From: Limnohabitans sp. Rim8
GTDB lineage: Bacteria > Pseudomonadota > Gammaproteobacteria > Burkholderiales > Burkholderiaceae_C
NCBI RefSeq assembly: GCF_945901735.1
Contig: NZ_CAMDLM010000009.1
Coordinates: forward strand, 1-64,000
DNA length: 64,000 nt
Direction: 5' to 3'
The translations under genes were made by a program, and so were the position numbers. Position 1 is the first letter of the stretch. Each line of letters starts with the position of its first letter. Below are positions 36,802 to 45,998 of this stretch, piece after piece. Under the pieces are notes generated by a model. The model was given only the letters and a program-made list of their open reading frames with translations, was not told the origin of the DNA and made no database searches.

Positions 36802-37461
36802 ATGCTTGAACTGCGACACATCCACCACCACTGGATCGGCCCCAACGGTCAGCCCCAGCCTTTGCTGCAGGATGTGAACCTGCAAGTGGCACGTGGGCAA
36901 ACCGTGGCCTTGTTGGGGCCTTCCGGCAGCGGCAAAAGCACGCTGCTCAAAATCATCGCGGGGCTGGAATGGCCGGAGTCGGGCAGTGTCTGGCTGGACG
37001 GTCAGGACATCAGCGCCTGGCCCCCCGAGCGGCGTCGGTTGGCCTTGATGTTCCAAGACTACGTGTTGTTCCCGCATCTGAACGTGCTGGACAACGTGGC
37101 CTTTGGCTTGGTCGAGCAAGGTCTGCCGCGCGCCCAAGCGCGTGAGCGCGCCAACGAGCTGCTGCAGCGCTTTGGGTTGGTGGGGCGGGGCAGCGATCCG
37201 GTGGCCACTTTGTCCGGCGGCGAGCAGCAACGCGTGGCGCTGGCGCGGGCACTCATCACCCAGCCCCGGGCGCTGTTGCTCGACGAGCCGTTTTCTGCAT
37301 TGGATGCTGAGATGCGTGACAGCCTTAGCGCCGAATTTGCCCAGCGCATTGCCGAGCACGGCATGCGCGCGCTGTTGGTCACGCACGACGAGGCCGAAGC
37401 CCGCGCCATGGCCAGCGCTGCCTGGCGTTTGCAAGGCGGTGGTTTGGTCAGTTTGTGGTGA
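36802..37461 (+). CDS. thiQ: Thiamine ABC transporter ATP-binding protein
   Basis: LLGPSGSGKSTLLKIIAGLEWP, LSGGEQQRVALARALITQPRALLLDEPFSALD. Confidence 0.95.
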   Translation: MLELRHIHHHWIGPNGQPQPLLQDVNLQVARGQTVALLGPSGSGKSTLLKIIAGLEWPESGSVWLDGQDISAWPPERRRLALMFQDYVLFPHLNVLDNVAFGLVEQGLPRAQARERANELLQRFGLVGRGSDPVATLSGGEQQRVALARALITQPRALLLDEPFSALDAEMRDSLSAEFAQRIAEHGMRALLVTHDEAEARAMASAAWRLQGGGLVSLW

Positions 37462-37509
37462 TGGCCAATTGACACCGGTTGATTCGCGAGACGATGGTTG
37501 TCGGTCTTT

Positions 37510-37610
37510 GTAGGTCGGCACCTTCAGGTCCGACATGGCGGTGAAGCACCGCTGCCGATGGCACATGTCGCTTCGCTAAAAGAATGGATGTCGGACCCTG
37601 AAGGCCCTAC
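37510..37610. repeat. About 100-bp imperfect inverted-repeat element (REP/MITE-like)
   Basis: Left arm GTAGGTCGGCACCTTCAGGTCCGACAT and right arm ATGTCGGACCCTGAAGGCCCTAC are near reverse complements; inner hairpin GCGGTGAAGCACCGC. Confidence 0.7.
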
Positions 37611-37673
37611 CTGCGGGGAATGCGGGTTTTCTTCTGGTGCGGCAGCCCCGTCAGAGGATCTATAGCTTGCGCC

Positions 37674-38267
37674 TCAAATCCCCAGCGCTTGCCAGACCCG
37701 GATGGCGGCATACGCGTCGTTGGCGGCGTACACCAGTTGCGCTTCACTGAGTTGGGCGTTGGCCCAGTTGCTGGTGGCGGCTTTTTTGGACTTGATGAAG
37801 CGCTGGTTGAACAGCACGGCCACCGCACCCTTGACGCCCATGTCTTTGCGGTAACCGCGTTCGCGAAAAATGGTGTTGAGCTCCAGAATGCCCTGCGGAT
37901 CGATGCCCAGTTTGTGCACGATGCGCTTGCGGTCGTCGCCCAAACCAAAACCGGCTTTGACAATGCCGCTGCAGGCCAACAATTGCGCGGCCACCGCGCT
38001 GCATTCCGGGTCGTGCAACTGAAACACCCAAGCCCGCTCGGGGGTAGACAACTGCAGGATGTGCGGTCCGTCTGACTGCTCACCCACCTTGAAAGTGGGC
38101 TTGGACTCGGTGTCAAACCCCCAGGCAGGCGCTTGCATGAGGGCATCCCAGGCACTTTGCGCCTGCTGGCCGGTGGTGACGAGTGTGATGCGGTCCAGAC
38201 CCAGTCGCTCAAAAGGCGGGAGCAGGGCGATGGCGTCTTTGTCGGGGGTGGGAAGCTGGGTGGACAT
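37674..38267 (-). CDS. 3'-5' exonuclease, RNase D/DEDD-like
   Basis: WGFDTESKPTF (DxE), GFGLGDD, LVYAANDAYAAIRVWQAL (YxxxD-type). Confidence 0.88.
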   Translation of the reverse strand: MSTQLPTPDKDAIALLPPFERLGLDRITLVTTGQQAQSAWDALMQAPAWGFDTESKPTFKVGEQSDGPHILQLSTPERAWVFQLHDPECSAVAAQLLACSGIVKAGFGLGDDRKRIVHKLGIDPQGILELNTIFRERGYRKDMGVKGAVAVLFNQRFIKSKKAATSNWANAQLSEAQLVYAANDAYAAIRVWQALGI

Positions 38268-38417
38268 GGTGCTTTTGAAGGGATGCCCATCATAGTGGCT
38301 GTGCGGTGCGGGGCATGGCTAAACCAAGGTGACACGCGCCTGCTGGGCCATGTCAAATAATCTCAAGGGTGTGCTAATGCTGAAGTTTGTTGGATTCGAT
38401 TGACAAGGAGACAAGCC

Positions 38418-39395
38418 ATGGTGATGAAATTTTTCAAAAGACTTTCTGTGTTGTTGGCCCTCGGGTGGTCTGCGGCAACTTGGGCGCAGGGGACTTATCC
38501 CCAAAAGCCGGTCACTTTGATCGTGCCGTTTCCAGCAGGTGGCATTGCTGATTTGTCGGCCCGTGCGCTCAAGCCTTCGCTTGACAAAGCTTTGGGCCAA
38601 CCGGTGACAATCGTGAACCGACCCGGTGCCTCGGGCGCCATTGGTGCGGCTGCGGTGGCCAATGCCACGGCAGACGGCTACACCCTGATGTACACCTTGT
38701 CGAGTGTGGCCAGCGTTCCGGAACAGGCCATCCTCAATGGCCAAAAGGCACCCTTCACGCTGGATCAATTTGTGCCCGTGGCCCGGGTCACCGTGGATGT
38801 GGTCAGCTTGGTGGTGCGTGCGGACAGCCCTTACAAAACTTACCAGGACTTTGCGGCGGCCTTGAAGGCCAATCCCAAAGGCATGACGTATTCGTCCAGC
38901 GGCAACTACGGCATCAGCCATTTCCCCGCCGAGATGCTGCTGGCGGCCACGCAAACCGAGGCGCGACACATTCCGTACGCGGGCGGGGCGCCCATGTTGA
39001 CGGCCTTGATGGGGGGCCAAGTCGATTTCAACATACCCGTTCGCACGCTCGCCTTGCCGCACGTTCAAAGCGGTCGCCTGCGATATTTGGCCATGTACGG
39101 GGCCAAGCGCTGGGCGCAAGCACCCGATGTGCCGACCCTCGCAGAATTGGGCGTGCCGATTGACTTTGTGCCTTGGACCGGTCTTTTTGCCCCTGCGGGC
39201 ACACCCGCCGATGTTCTGGCCGCTTTGCGCCGGGCCTTGCGTGCGGCATCTCAGGACAACCAATTCGTCGAGACGGTCGGCAAAAGCTCCGCCGGAGAAA
39301 TTGCTTACCTGGACGGCAGCGAGCTGGAGACCTTCTGGAAGGCCGATCTGGCCCGCACATCCGTCACCATCCAGCGCATTGGACGCATTCAATGA
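38418..39395 (+). CDS. TctC/Bug solute receptor
   Basis: Signal peptide; YPQKPVTLIVPFPAGGIADLSARALKPSL, HIPYAGGAPMLTALMGGQVDF. Confidence 0.93.
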   Translation: MVMKFFKRLSVLLALGWSAATWAQGTYPQKPVTLIVPFPAGGIADLSARALKPSLDKALGQPVTIVNRPGASGAIGAAAVANATADGYTLMYTLSSVASVPEQAILNGQKAPFTLDQFVPVARVTVDVVSLVVRADSPYKTYQDFAAALKANPKGMTYSSSGNYGISHFPAEMLLAATQTEARHIPYAGGAPMLTALMGGQVDFNIPVRTLALPHVQSGRLRYLAMYGAKRWAQAPDVPTLAELGVPIDFVPWTGLFAPAGTPADVLAALRRALRAASQDNQFVETVGKSSAGEIAYLDGSELETFWKADLARTSVTIQRIGRIQ

Positions 39396-41581
39396 CGGCA
39401 GCGGCCCCGCGAGGTTTTACCTTTGACCGCAATGACGGTCGTCCGGTATTGCCCGGCAATTTGCACACCAACCGCCAATTGGCGCAGTGGCTCGATTTCT
39501 CTCAGCCCGGTCGGGTGCGTGTGTTCACAGGCAAGGTGGAATTGGGGCAGGGCATTCTGACTGCCTTGTCCATCATTGCGGCCGATGAACTCGATGTGGA
39601 CTTGGACCAGGTGCACATGGTGAGTGCCAGCACCCTGGAAGGGCCTGACGAGGGCATGACCAGCAGCAGCATTTCAGTCCAGGACTCTGGATCGGCCATT
39701 CGCCACGCCTGTGCCGAAGTGCGTTTTCTGGCTCTCCAGCAAGCGGCCGGTCAGCATGGCTTGCCCTTTGAAGTCTTGCGCGTTGAGCAAGGGCGCTTCA
39801 CCGATGCCCAAGGGCGCGCGCTGGGAGATTATTGGACTTGGCTCAAGGACATCCGTCTGGACCGGGAATACCAGGGTTTGGCCCAGCCCAAGCCTGTGGA
39901 AGCGCTCAAGCTGCATGGACACGGCAAAGTCCGCCGCATCGACCTGGCCGAAAAGATCATGGGGCAGCCCCGCTTCATCCACGATGTGCGCATGCCTGGC
40001 ATGCGCCATGGGCGTGTCCTGCGCGCGCCATCGCTGACGGCCCAATTGGCCCACCCCGATCAACCCGTGCCGGCCGATGTGTTGGATGCCTTGGCCCAGT
40101 CTTCCATTGACTTGGTGGTGGACGGGCGCTTTATGGGCATCGTGGCCGCCACCGAGCGCGAGGCGGATGCCGCACTGGCCCAGTTGCAAGCGCAAGTGGC
40201 TTGGCGCGAGTCGGCCAATTTGCCCGACATGCATGCCTTGGCCGACTTCCTGCGCAGCGCGCCGCATGAAACCACTTACCCCATGCAAAAAGGGGAAGTC
40301 CTGGGCGCTGAAGATGATGGGGTGAGCCTGTCGCGCGAGTACCTTAAGCCTTACATTGCCCACGCCTCGATTGGTCTTTGCTGCGCACTGGCCCAATGGG
40401 ACGGCCAGACCTTGCAGGTCTGGACCCACAGCCAGGGCATCCAGAATCTGCGCGATGACCTGACCAAGGCCTTGGGTCTGGACAAACAGGCGATCGTGAT
40501 GCGGCACGTCGAAGGGGCCGGTTGCTATGGCCACAACGGGGCCGACGATGTGGCGTTTGACGCAGCCCTGTTGGCCATGGCCCAGCCCGGTGATGCTGTG
40601 CGGGTCGTGTGGTCTCGTGCCGACGAGTTGTCGCAAGCGCCGCTGGGCAGTGCCCACCTGGTCTCGCTCCGGGCCCGTTTGAACGCGCAGGGGCGCATCA
40701 GCCACTGGCACCACGAACTGTGGGCCAATGGGTACAGCTCCCGGCCGGGTCGCGCCTTGGTGCCCACTTTGCTGGGGGCGTCACAGCGCGCCCAGGGCCA
40801 GCCCTTGCCCCTGGCCATCAACCCGCCGCTGGCCGCAGGAGGCGGCTCGGACCGCAATGCCATTCCAGGTTATTCGTTTGACAACACCCATGTGGTGAAC
40901 CACCGGCTGACGGTCATGCCGATTCGAACCTCGGCCATGCGGGCTTTGGGGGCGTTCGCCAATGTGTTCGCCATCGAGTCCTTCATGGACGAGCTGGCCC
41001 ATGCCAGTGGCCAAGACCCATTGGTGTTTCGAAAATGGCACATGGAGGACCCCAGAAGCTTGGCCGTTTTGAATGCTGTGGTCGATCGCAGCAGCTGGTG
41101 GCACCAGCCCAAAGCCGAGGGCGTGGGCCATGGCGTGGCTTGGGCCCGCTACAAAAACACCTCGGCATGGTGCGCTGTGCTGGCGCGCGTGCAGGCCGGC
41201 GAAACGCTGCGCGTGTTGCAGCTGGATGTGGCCGTGGATGTGGGCCGTGTGGTGGACTTGGACGGCGTGATCAACCAAACCGAAGGCGGTGCCTTGCAAG
41301 GCATGAGCTGGGCCCTGAAAGAGGCCGTTCAGTTTGACCGCACGCGCATCACGTCCCAAAGCTGGGCCGATTACCCGATTTTGCGTTTCAGCGAAGTGCC
41401 CGAATTGGCCATCCATGTGCTGGACCAGCCGGAGCAAGCATCGCTGGGGGCGGGCGAGTCGGTACAAGCCCCCGTGGCGGCCGCTTTGGGCAATGCCTTG
41501 TTCGATGCCCTGGGCGTGCGTGTTCGCCACTTGCCCTTGTCGCAAGACCACATCTTGCAGGCGCTGAACGCGTCGCAATGA
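39392..41581 (+). CDS. Molybdopterin-binding aldehyde oxidase/xanthine dehydrogenase-type large subunit
   Basis: RVFTGKVELGQGILTALSIIAADEL, GAGCYGHNGADDVAFDAALLA, RALGAFANVFAIESFMDELA, LGAGESVQAPVAAALGNALFDA. Confidence 0.93.
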   Translation: MTAAAPRGFTFDRNDGRPVLPGNLHTNRQLAQWLDFSQPGRVRVFTGKVELGQGILTALSIIAADELDVDLDQVHMVSASTLEGPDEGMTSSSISVQDSGSAIRHACAEVRFLALQQAAGQHGLPFEVLRVEQGRFTDAQGRALGDYWTWLKDIRLDREYQGLAQPKPVEALKLHGHGKVRRIDLAEKIMGQPRFIHDVRMPGMRHGRVLRAPSLTAQLAHPDQPVPADVLDALAQSSIDLVVDGRFMGIVAATEREADAALAQLQAQVAWRESANLPDMHALADFLRSAPHETTYPMQKGEVLGAEDDGVSLSREYLKPYIAHASIGLCCALAQWDGQTLQVWTHSQGIQNLRDDLTKALGLDKQAIVMRHVEGAGCYGHNGADDVAFDAALLAMAQPGDAVRVVWSRADELSQAPLGSAHLVSLRARLNAQGRISHWHHELWANGYSSRPGRALVPTLLGASQRAQGQPLPLAINPPLAAGGGSDRNAIPGYSFDNTHVVNHRLTVMPIRTSAMRALGAFANVFAIESFMDELAHASGQDPLVFRKWHMEDPRSLAVLNAVVDRSSWWHQPKAEGVGHGVAWARYKNTSAWCAVLARVQAGETLRVLQLDVAVDVGRVVDLDGVINQTEGGALQGMSWALKEAVQFDRTRITSQSWADYPILRFSEVPELAIHVLDQPEQASLGAGESVQAPVAAALGNALFDALGVRVRHLPLSQDHILQALNASQ

Positions 41582-41582
41582 C

Positions 41583-42344
41583 ATGGCCGCATTGACATCG
41601 ACCCTGGTGGACATTTGCAGTGCTGGCGCTGGACGCGTCTGGCTAGAGCACTGCCTGGCCCTGCCGAAGTGGGCGCAAATGGCACAGTACCGCACACGCT
41701 ATGCGGCTTTGCAAAGCACGCTGGACGAGGTGAACCGCAGACTGGAAGAAGCGCAAGACTGCCAGCTGTGCGTGCTCACCCCCGATGCCATTCGAAGTTT
41801 GCAAACCCGCTGGCCCGATCGCATCGACGCGCTGGGTTCTTTGGGCCAAGCCGAGACCGGCTGGGTGAGCTTGGCAGGCGATGGCCAGTCCTACGATGTC
41901 TTCACCGTCCAAGCCTTGCGCCAGACCCTGATGTCCCTGGACGTATTGCTGGTGCCGGATCTGCAACAGTCTTCGGGTGGGCGGCATTTGCAGCGTGTGC
42001 TCGACCAATTGGCTGTTCCTGCAGCGGACATGCCCGCCGTGCAGTCCTATGCCGGTGGCGCTCAAGCGGTGACCGCCTTGTCTGCCCATGCCGGTCAGCG
42101 TGTGATGGCCTGCGCCCAGTCCACCGAGGTTCAAGCGGCGTCTCACGCCCACTATCTGGGCCCTTTTCCGGCCCCGCATGGTTTGTTGACCGAATACGCT
42201 GTGGCTGCTGTGCGCCCCCATCCAGACCAACATGACCCCGAGGCCCAAATGGCCTGGACGGTGGCCTGCGATTTGGCACGTTACCTGTGCTCACCGAGTC
42301 AGCAAGCCCGGCGCCTGGCGCTGGGTTTTGCTGCCGTGTCCTGA
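41583..42344 (+). CDS. ModA/periplasmic-binding-protein-like protein lacking an obvious signal peptide
   Basis: Central CVLTPDAIRSLQ...GRHLQRVLDQL...GGAQAVTALSAHAGQRVMACAQSTEV resembles molybdate-binding-type proteins; between the two Mo-hydroxylase subunits. Confidence 0.6.
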   Translation: MAALTSTLVDICSAGAGRVWLEHCLALPKWAQMAQYRTRYAALQSTLDEVNRRLEEAQDCQLCVLTPDAIRSLQTRWPDRIDALGSLGQAETGWVSLAGDGQSYDVFTVQALRQTLMSLDVLLVPDLQQSSGGRHLQRVLDQLAVPAADMPAVQSYAGGAQAVTALSAHAGQRVMACAQSTEVQAASHAHYLGPFPAPHGLLTEYAVAAVRPHPDQHDPEAQMAWTVACDLARYLCSPSQQARRLALGFAAVS

Positions 42345-42362
42345 CAGAACCCGAGACCGACC

Positions 42363-42827
42363 ATGATCACCATCAACGCCAAGAACATTGCCCTGACAGC
42401 GCCCGACAAAACCCCTTTGCTCAGCTTCTTGCGCAACGAGTTGGGCTTGTCGGGCCCCAAGTTGGGTTGCGGTGAAGGCGAGTGCGGCGCTTGCATGGTG
42501 CTGGTGGATGGACGGCCTCAAACGTCCTGCAATTTGCCACTCTGGGCGGTGAAAGGCCATGCTGTGACCACGCTCGAGGGCTTGGACACGGCGGCACAAC
42601 CGCATGCTTTGCAACAAGCCTTTATAGAAGAAAACGCAGGCCAGTGCGGCTATTGCCTGAGCGGCATTTTGGTCAGTGCCAGCGCCTTGCTGCAGCACTG
42701 CCCCGAGCCGACCCGGGCGCAGATTTGTCAGGCCTTGGACAAACACCTGTGCCGCTGTGGGGCGCATGAACGCATCATCCGCGCTGTCCAGCGTGCTGCA
42801 CAAATGGGCAAGATGGCCGCGGCTTGA
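42363..42827 (+). CDS. (2Fe-2S)-binding small subunit of molybdenum hydroxylase
   Basis: CGEGECGACMVLVDG and GQCGYCLSG...HLCRCGAHERI cysteine motifs. Confidence 0.95.
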   Translation: MITINAKNIALTAPDKTPLLSFLRNELGLSGPKLGCGEGECGACMVLVDGRPQTSCNLPLWAVKGHAVTTLEGLDTAAQPHALQQAFIEENAGQCGYCLSGILVSASALLQHCPEPTRAQICQALDKHLCRCGAHERIIRAVQRAAQMGKMAAA

Positions 42828-42864
42828 GCGGTCTGTCAGGGCTTCAAAAAAGGTCTCGCCAGAT

Positions 42865-43791
42865 TCAGCGGTGTTGGGGGTCTTTTGGGGCCGGTGCAGG
42901 TTTTTTGCGCTGCGCCCGCTCGGCATCGGCCTTTTTGCCTTCGGCCAGCCAGATGGCAAATTCCTCGGGCGTTTCCAGTGTCAGGCGGCCCAAGGCCGCT
43001 GACCGAAAATCATGGATCACGATTTCGGCGGCTTTGGTGGTGTTGACACGCCCGCCACTTTGGATCGCGCCGCGCTGGCGGGCGATCGCGGCAAGCAAGG
43101 TTTCGTCGGTGTGGCTGGCCACGTCTGGCACCTTGTAGCGCTCGGTGATGGCCTGCGGGTAGCGCGGGATCAAATAATGGAGCAGCTCCAGCGCCACCAC
43201 TTCTTCGTCAAAAGCGTTCACGCCAATCGCGCCGCTGGCGGCCAGGTTGTAGCCGCTTTGCTCGACGATGATGCGCGGCCACAGCACGCCGGGCGTGTCA
43301 TACAAATAAAAGTCGTCGGCCAGCCTGATGCGCTGCTCCAGTTTGGTCACGCCCGCTTCGTCGCCGGTTTTGGCGGCGCGTTTGCCCTTGAGGGTGTTGA
43401 TCAGGGTGGACTTGCCCACGTTGGGAATGCCGCAGATCAGCACGCGCATGGGTTTGACCATGCCGCCCCGATGGGGGGCCAACTGGCGGCTGGCATCGAT
43501 CAAGGCCTTGGCCGGTGACACCACGCTGGTGTCCATGCCCAAAGCGCTCACGCCGGGCAGGGCGTTGTAGTGCGCCAACCAGGCCGCGGTTTGTGCCGGG
43601 TCGGCCAAGTCTTGCTTGCTCAGGATCTTGAGCGCTGGCTTGCCCTTGATCAGCTCGGCCAGCATGGGGTTGGCACTCGAGCCGGGTAGGCGGGCATCCA
43701 GCATTTCAATGACGACGTCGATGTCTTTGATGCGCTCCCCAATCGCCTTGCGCGTGAGGTGCATGTGTCCGGGGAACCATTGAATCGCCAT
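42865..43791 (-). CDS. Ribosome biogenesis GTPase, YlqF/RbgA-type
   Basis: Circularly permuted GTPase: IQWFPGHMHLTRKAI, LSKQDLAD, GIPNVGKSTLINTL, DTPGVLWPRI. Confidence 0.95.
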   Translation of the reverse strand: MAIQWFPGHMHLTRKAIGERIKDIDVVIEMLDARLPGSSANPMLAELIKGKPALKILSKQDLADPAQTAAWLAHYNALPGVSALGMDTSVVSPAKALIDASRQLAPHRGGMVKPMRVLICGIPNVGKSTLINTLKGKRAAKTGDEAGVTKLEQRIRLADDFYLYDTPGVLWPRIIVEQSGYNLAASGAIGVNAFDEEVVALELLHYLIPRYPQAITERYKVPDVASHTDETLLAAIARQRGAIQSGGRVNTTKAAEIVIHDFRSAALGRLTLETPEEFAIWLAEGKKADAERAQRKKPAPAPKDPQHR

Positions 43792-43896
43792 AAAGAGCCA
43801 GAGAAGACCTGATGTCAAAGATGGTGATTGTCGTTGACTTCCTGACGAGTCAACTTGGTCGCAAAATGCCACAAACAAAATCTCAGGGAGAGCGAC

Positions 43897-45963
43897 ATGC
43901 ACATCCACCAAGCCGAAGAACGCGCTTTCGCGCAAGTTCACATGCACACCATCCTGGCCCGCTTGGCCGGTCCGGGTGCGGTGCCCCGTACCGACCAGGT
44001 GGACGCGGTGCATGCCGTGCTGCAACCGGCTTCGCGGGTGCTGGTGGTGCAGGCCACGGGCTGGGGCAAATCGGCGGTGTATTGGGCAGCCACGCACGCG
44101 ATCCGCAGCACAGGCGCTGGACCCACGCTGGTGGTGTCGCCCTTGCTGGCGCTGATGCGCGACCAGGTGAGCGCGGCCGAGCGGGCGGGCCTCAAGGCCG
44201 CCACGGTCAACTCCACCAACCTCGATAATTGGGACGATGTTTTCCAGCGACTGGACGCGGACGACATCGATGTGCTGCTGGTCTCGCCCGAGCGTTTGGG
44301 CAACCCGCGCTTTGCAGCGAGGCTGGGCGCTTTGTTGGCCCGGGTGGGCTTGATCGTGATCGACGAGGCGCATTGCATCAGCGATTGGGGTTTCGATTTT
44401 CGGCCCGACTACCAGCGGCTGGCGCGGGCGCTGTTGTCCACGCCGACTGCCAGTGTGCTGGCCACCACCGCCACGGCCAACGAACGGGTGACGCTGGACA
44501 TTGGCAAACAGTTGGGCGCGACCACGGTGACGTTTCGCGGCACGCTGGCCCGCACCTCGCTCACGCTGTCGGTGGTGCCGGGTTTGTCGCCCTTGCAGCG
44601 CTACGCCTGGATTGCCGATGCGCTGGAGCAAGTGCCGGGCTCGGGCATTGTGTATGTGCTGACGGTGGCCGAGGCCGAGCGCTTGGCGGCGTTTTTGCGC
44701 AGCTGCGGTCATGCGGTGGTTGCTTACAGCGGCCAGACCGACGCCGACACCCGTCTGAAAGTGGAAGAGCGTTTGCGCCACAACCAGGTCAAGGCGGTGG
44801 TGGCCACGTCGGCGCTGGGCATGGGCTACGACAAGCCAGACCTTGGGTTTTGCGTGCATGTGGGTTCGCCCTCGACGCCGGTGGCCTATTACCAGCAGGT
44901 GGGGCGGGCGGGCAGGGCGGTGGCGCATGCCGAAGGGGTGTTGCTGCCGTCGGATGCCGATGAGCGCATTTGGGATTACTTCGCCACCGCCTCGATTCCC
45001 GACCCTCAAACGGCAGAAAAGGTGCTCCACAGCCTGGGGGGCGATGCGCGCAGCCTGATTGAGATCGAAGCCGACACCGGCGTGCGCCGTGGGCGGCTGG
45101 AGGCGCTGCTCAAAATTTTGGCGGTCGAAGGCGTGGTGGACAAAGACGGCTCGGCCTGGCGGGCCACCGGCGTGCCCTATGTGCACGACACCGCCAAATG
45201 GACGGCGTTGGCCCAAGTGCGCCAGCAAGAGGCGGGCATCATGCGCCAGTACGCGCAGGGTGCGGGCTGCCTGATGGCGTATTTGCAGACCGCGCTGGAC
45301 GACCCGTCGCCTGCGCCTTGTGGGCGTTGCTCGGTGTGTACGGGGCAGGTGCCCTTTCCGGGCCTCACGCCCTCACAAGACAAAGTGATCGCAGCCCGCA
45401 ACTTTTTGCGTGGCATGGATGTAGACATCGAGCCGCGCAAACGCTGGCCCGCCGGGGTGGGGCGCAAAGGCACGATTCGCGGCTTTGATGTGGGCCGCGC
45501 CGTGGCCTTTGCCGACGATCCGGGCTGGGTGGCCGAGCTGCAGGCTTTGCGCCTGGCCCCCGCCGATGTACCACCCGATTTGCTGGCCGGGGCCTTGGCC
45601 ACATTGGGCCGCTGGGCCAAAACCTGGCCTGCGCGCCCGGTGTGCGTGGTGCCACTGCCCGCGCCCGACATGACGGCCAACCGTGTTTTGACCGAGCACA
45701 TTGCGCGCAAGGGGCGCTTGCCGCTGCACGATGTGTTCAGCTGGCGCGGCGGGCCTGCGCCTGACGACACCGCCTCCACCCCTTTGGTGGCACATCTGGA
45801 TTCGGCCATTCGTTTGTCTGCAGATGCGCAACTGCCCAACGGCCCGGTGCTGCTGGTCGCCAGCACGGTGCGCACCCGCTGGGCTGCCACCGTGGCAGCG
45901 GCGCTGTTGCGCGAACAAGGCGCCCCGCAGGTGCTGGTGCTGGCTGTGCATTTGCAGCCTTGA
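43897..45963 (+). CDS. RecQ-like DNA helicase with C-terminal phosphoribosyltransferase-like domain
   Basis: VQATGWGKSAVY, DEAHCISDWGFDFRPDYQ, ATSALGMGYDKPDLGFCVH, QQVGRAGR, CGRCSVC; C-terminus GPVLLVASTVRTRWAATVAAALLREQGAPQVLVLAVH. Confidence 0.9.
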   Translation: MHIHQAEERAFAQVHMHTILARLAGPGAVPRTDQVDAVHAVLQPASRVLVVQATGWGKSAVYWAATHAIRSTGAGPTLVVSPLLALMRDQVSAAERAGLKAATVNSTNLDNWDDVFQRLDADDIDVLLVSPERLGNPRFAARLGALLARVGLIVIDEAHCISDWGFDFRPDYQRLARALLSTPTASVLATTATANERVTLDIGKQLGATTVTFRGTLARTSLTLSVVPGLSPLQRYAWIADALEQVPGSGIVYVLTVAEAERLAAFLRSCGHAVVAYSGQTDADTRLKVEERLRHNQVKAVVATSALGMGYDKPDLGFCVHVGSPSTPVAYYQQVGRAGRAVAHAEGVLLPSDADERIWDYFATASIPDPQTAEKVLHSLGGDARSLIEIEADTGVRRGRLEALLKILAVEGVVDKDGSAWRATGVPYVHDTAKWTALAQVRQQEAGIMRQYAQGAGCLMAYLQTALDDPSPAPCGRCSVCTGQVPFPGLTPSQDKVIAARNFLRGMDVDIEPRKRWPAGVGRKGTIRGFDVGRAVAFADDPGWVAELQALRLAPADVPPDLLAGALATLGRWAKTWPARPVCVVPLPAPDMTANRVLTEHIARKGRLPLHDVFSWRGGPAPDDTASTPLVAHLDSAIRLSADAQLPNGPVLLVASTVRTRWAATVAAALLREQGAPQVLVLAVHLQP

Positions 45964-45998
45964 GGCATGATCGGAGTCAACTTTTGAGCGATGACACG

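Noticed and set aside
38319-39392. 357-aa minus-strand ORF opposite the TctC gene
   Set aside because: Antisense to a clear TctC receptor with signal peptide and family motifs.
43792-45228. N-terminal extension of the 787-aa minus-strand ORF that contains the YlqF/RbgA-type GTPase
   Set aside because: The extension is antisense to the RecQ-like gene; the GTPase starts naturally at MAIQWFPGHMHLTRKAI (43791).
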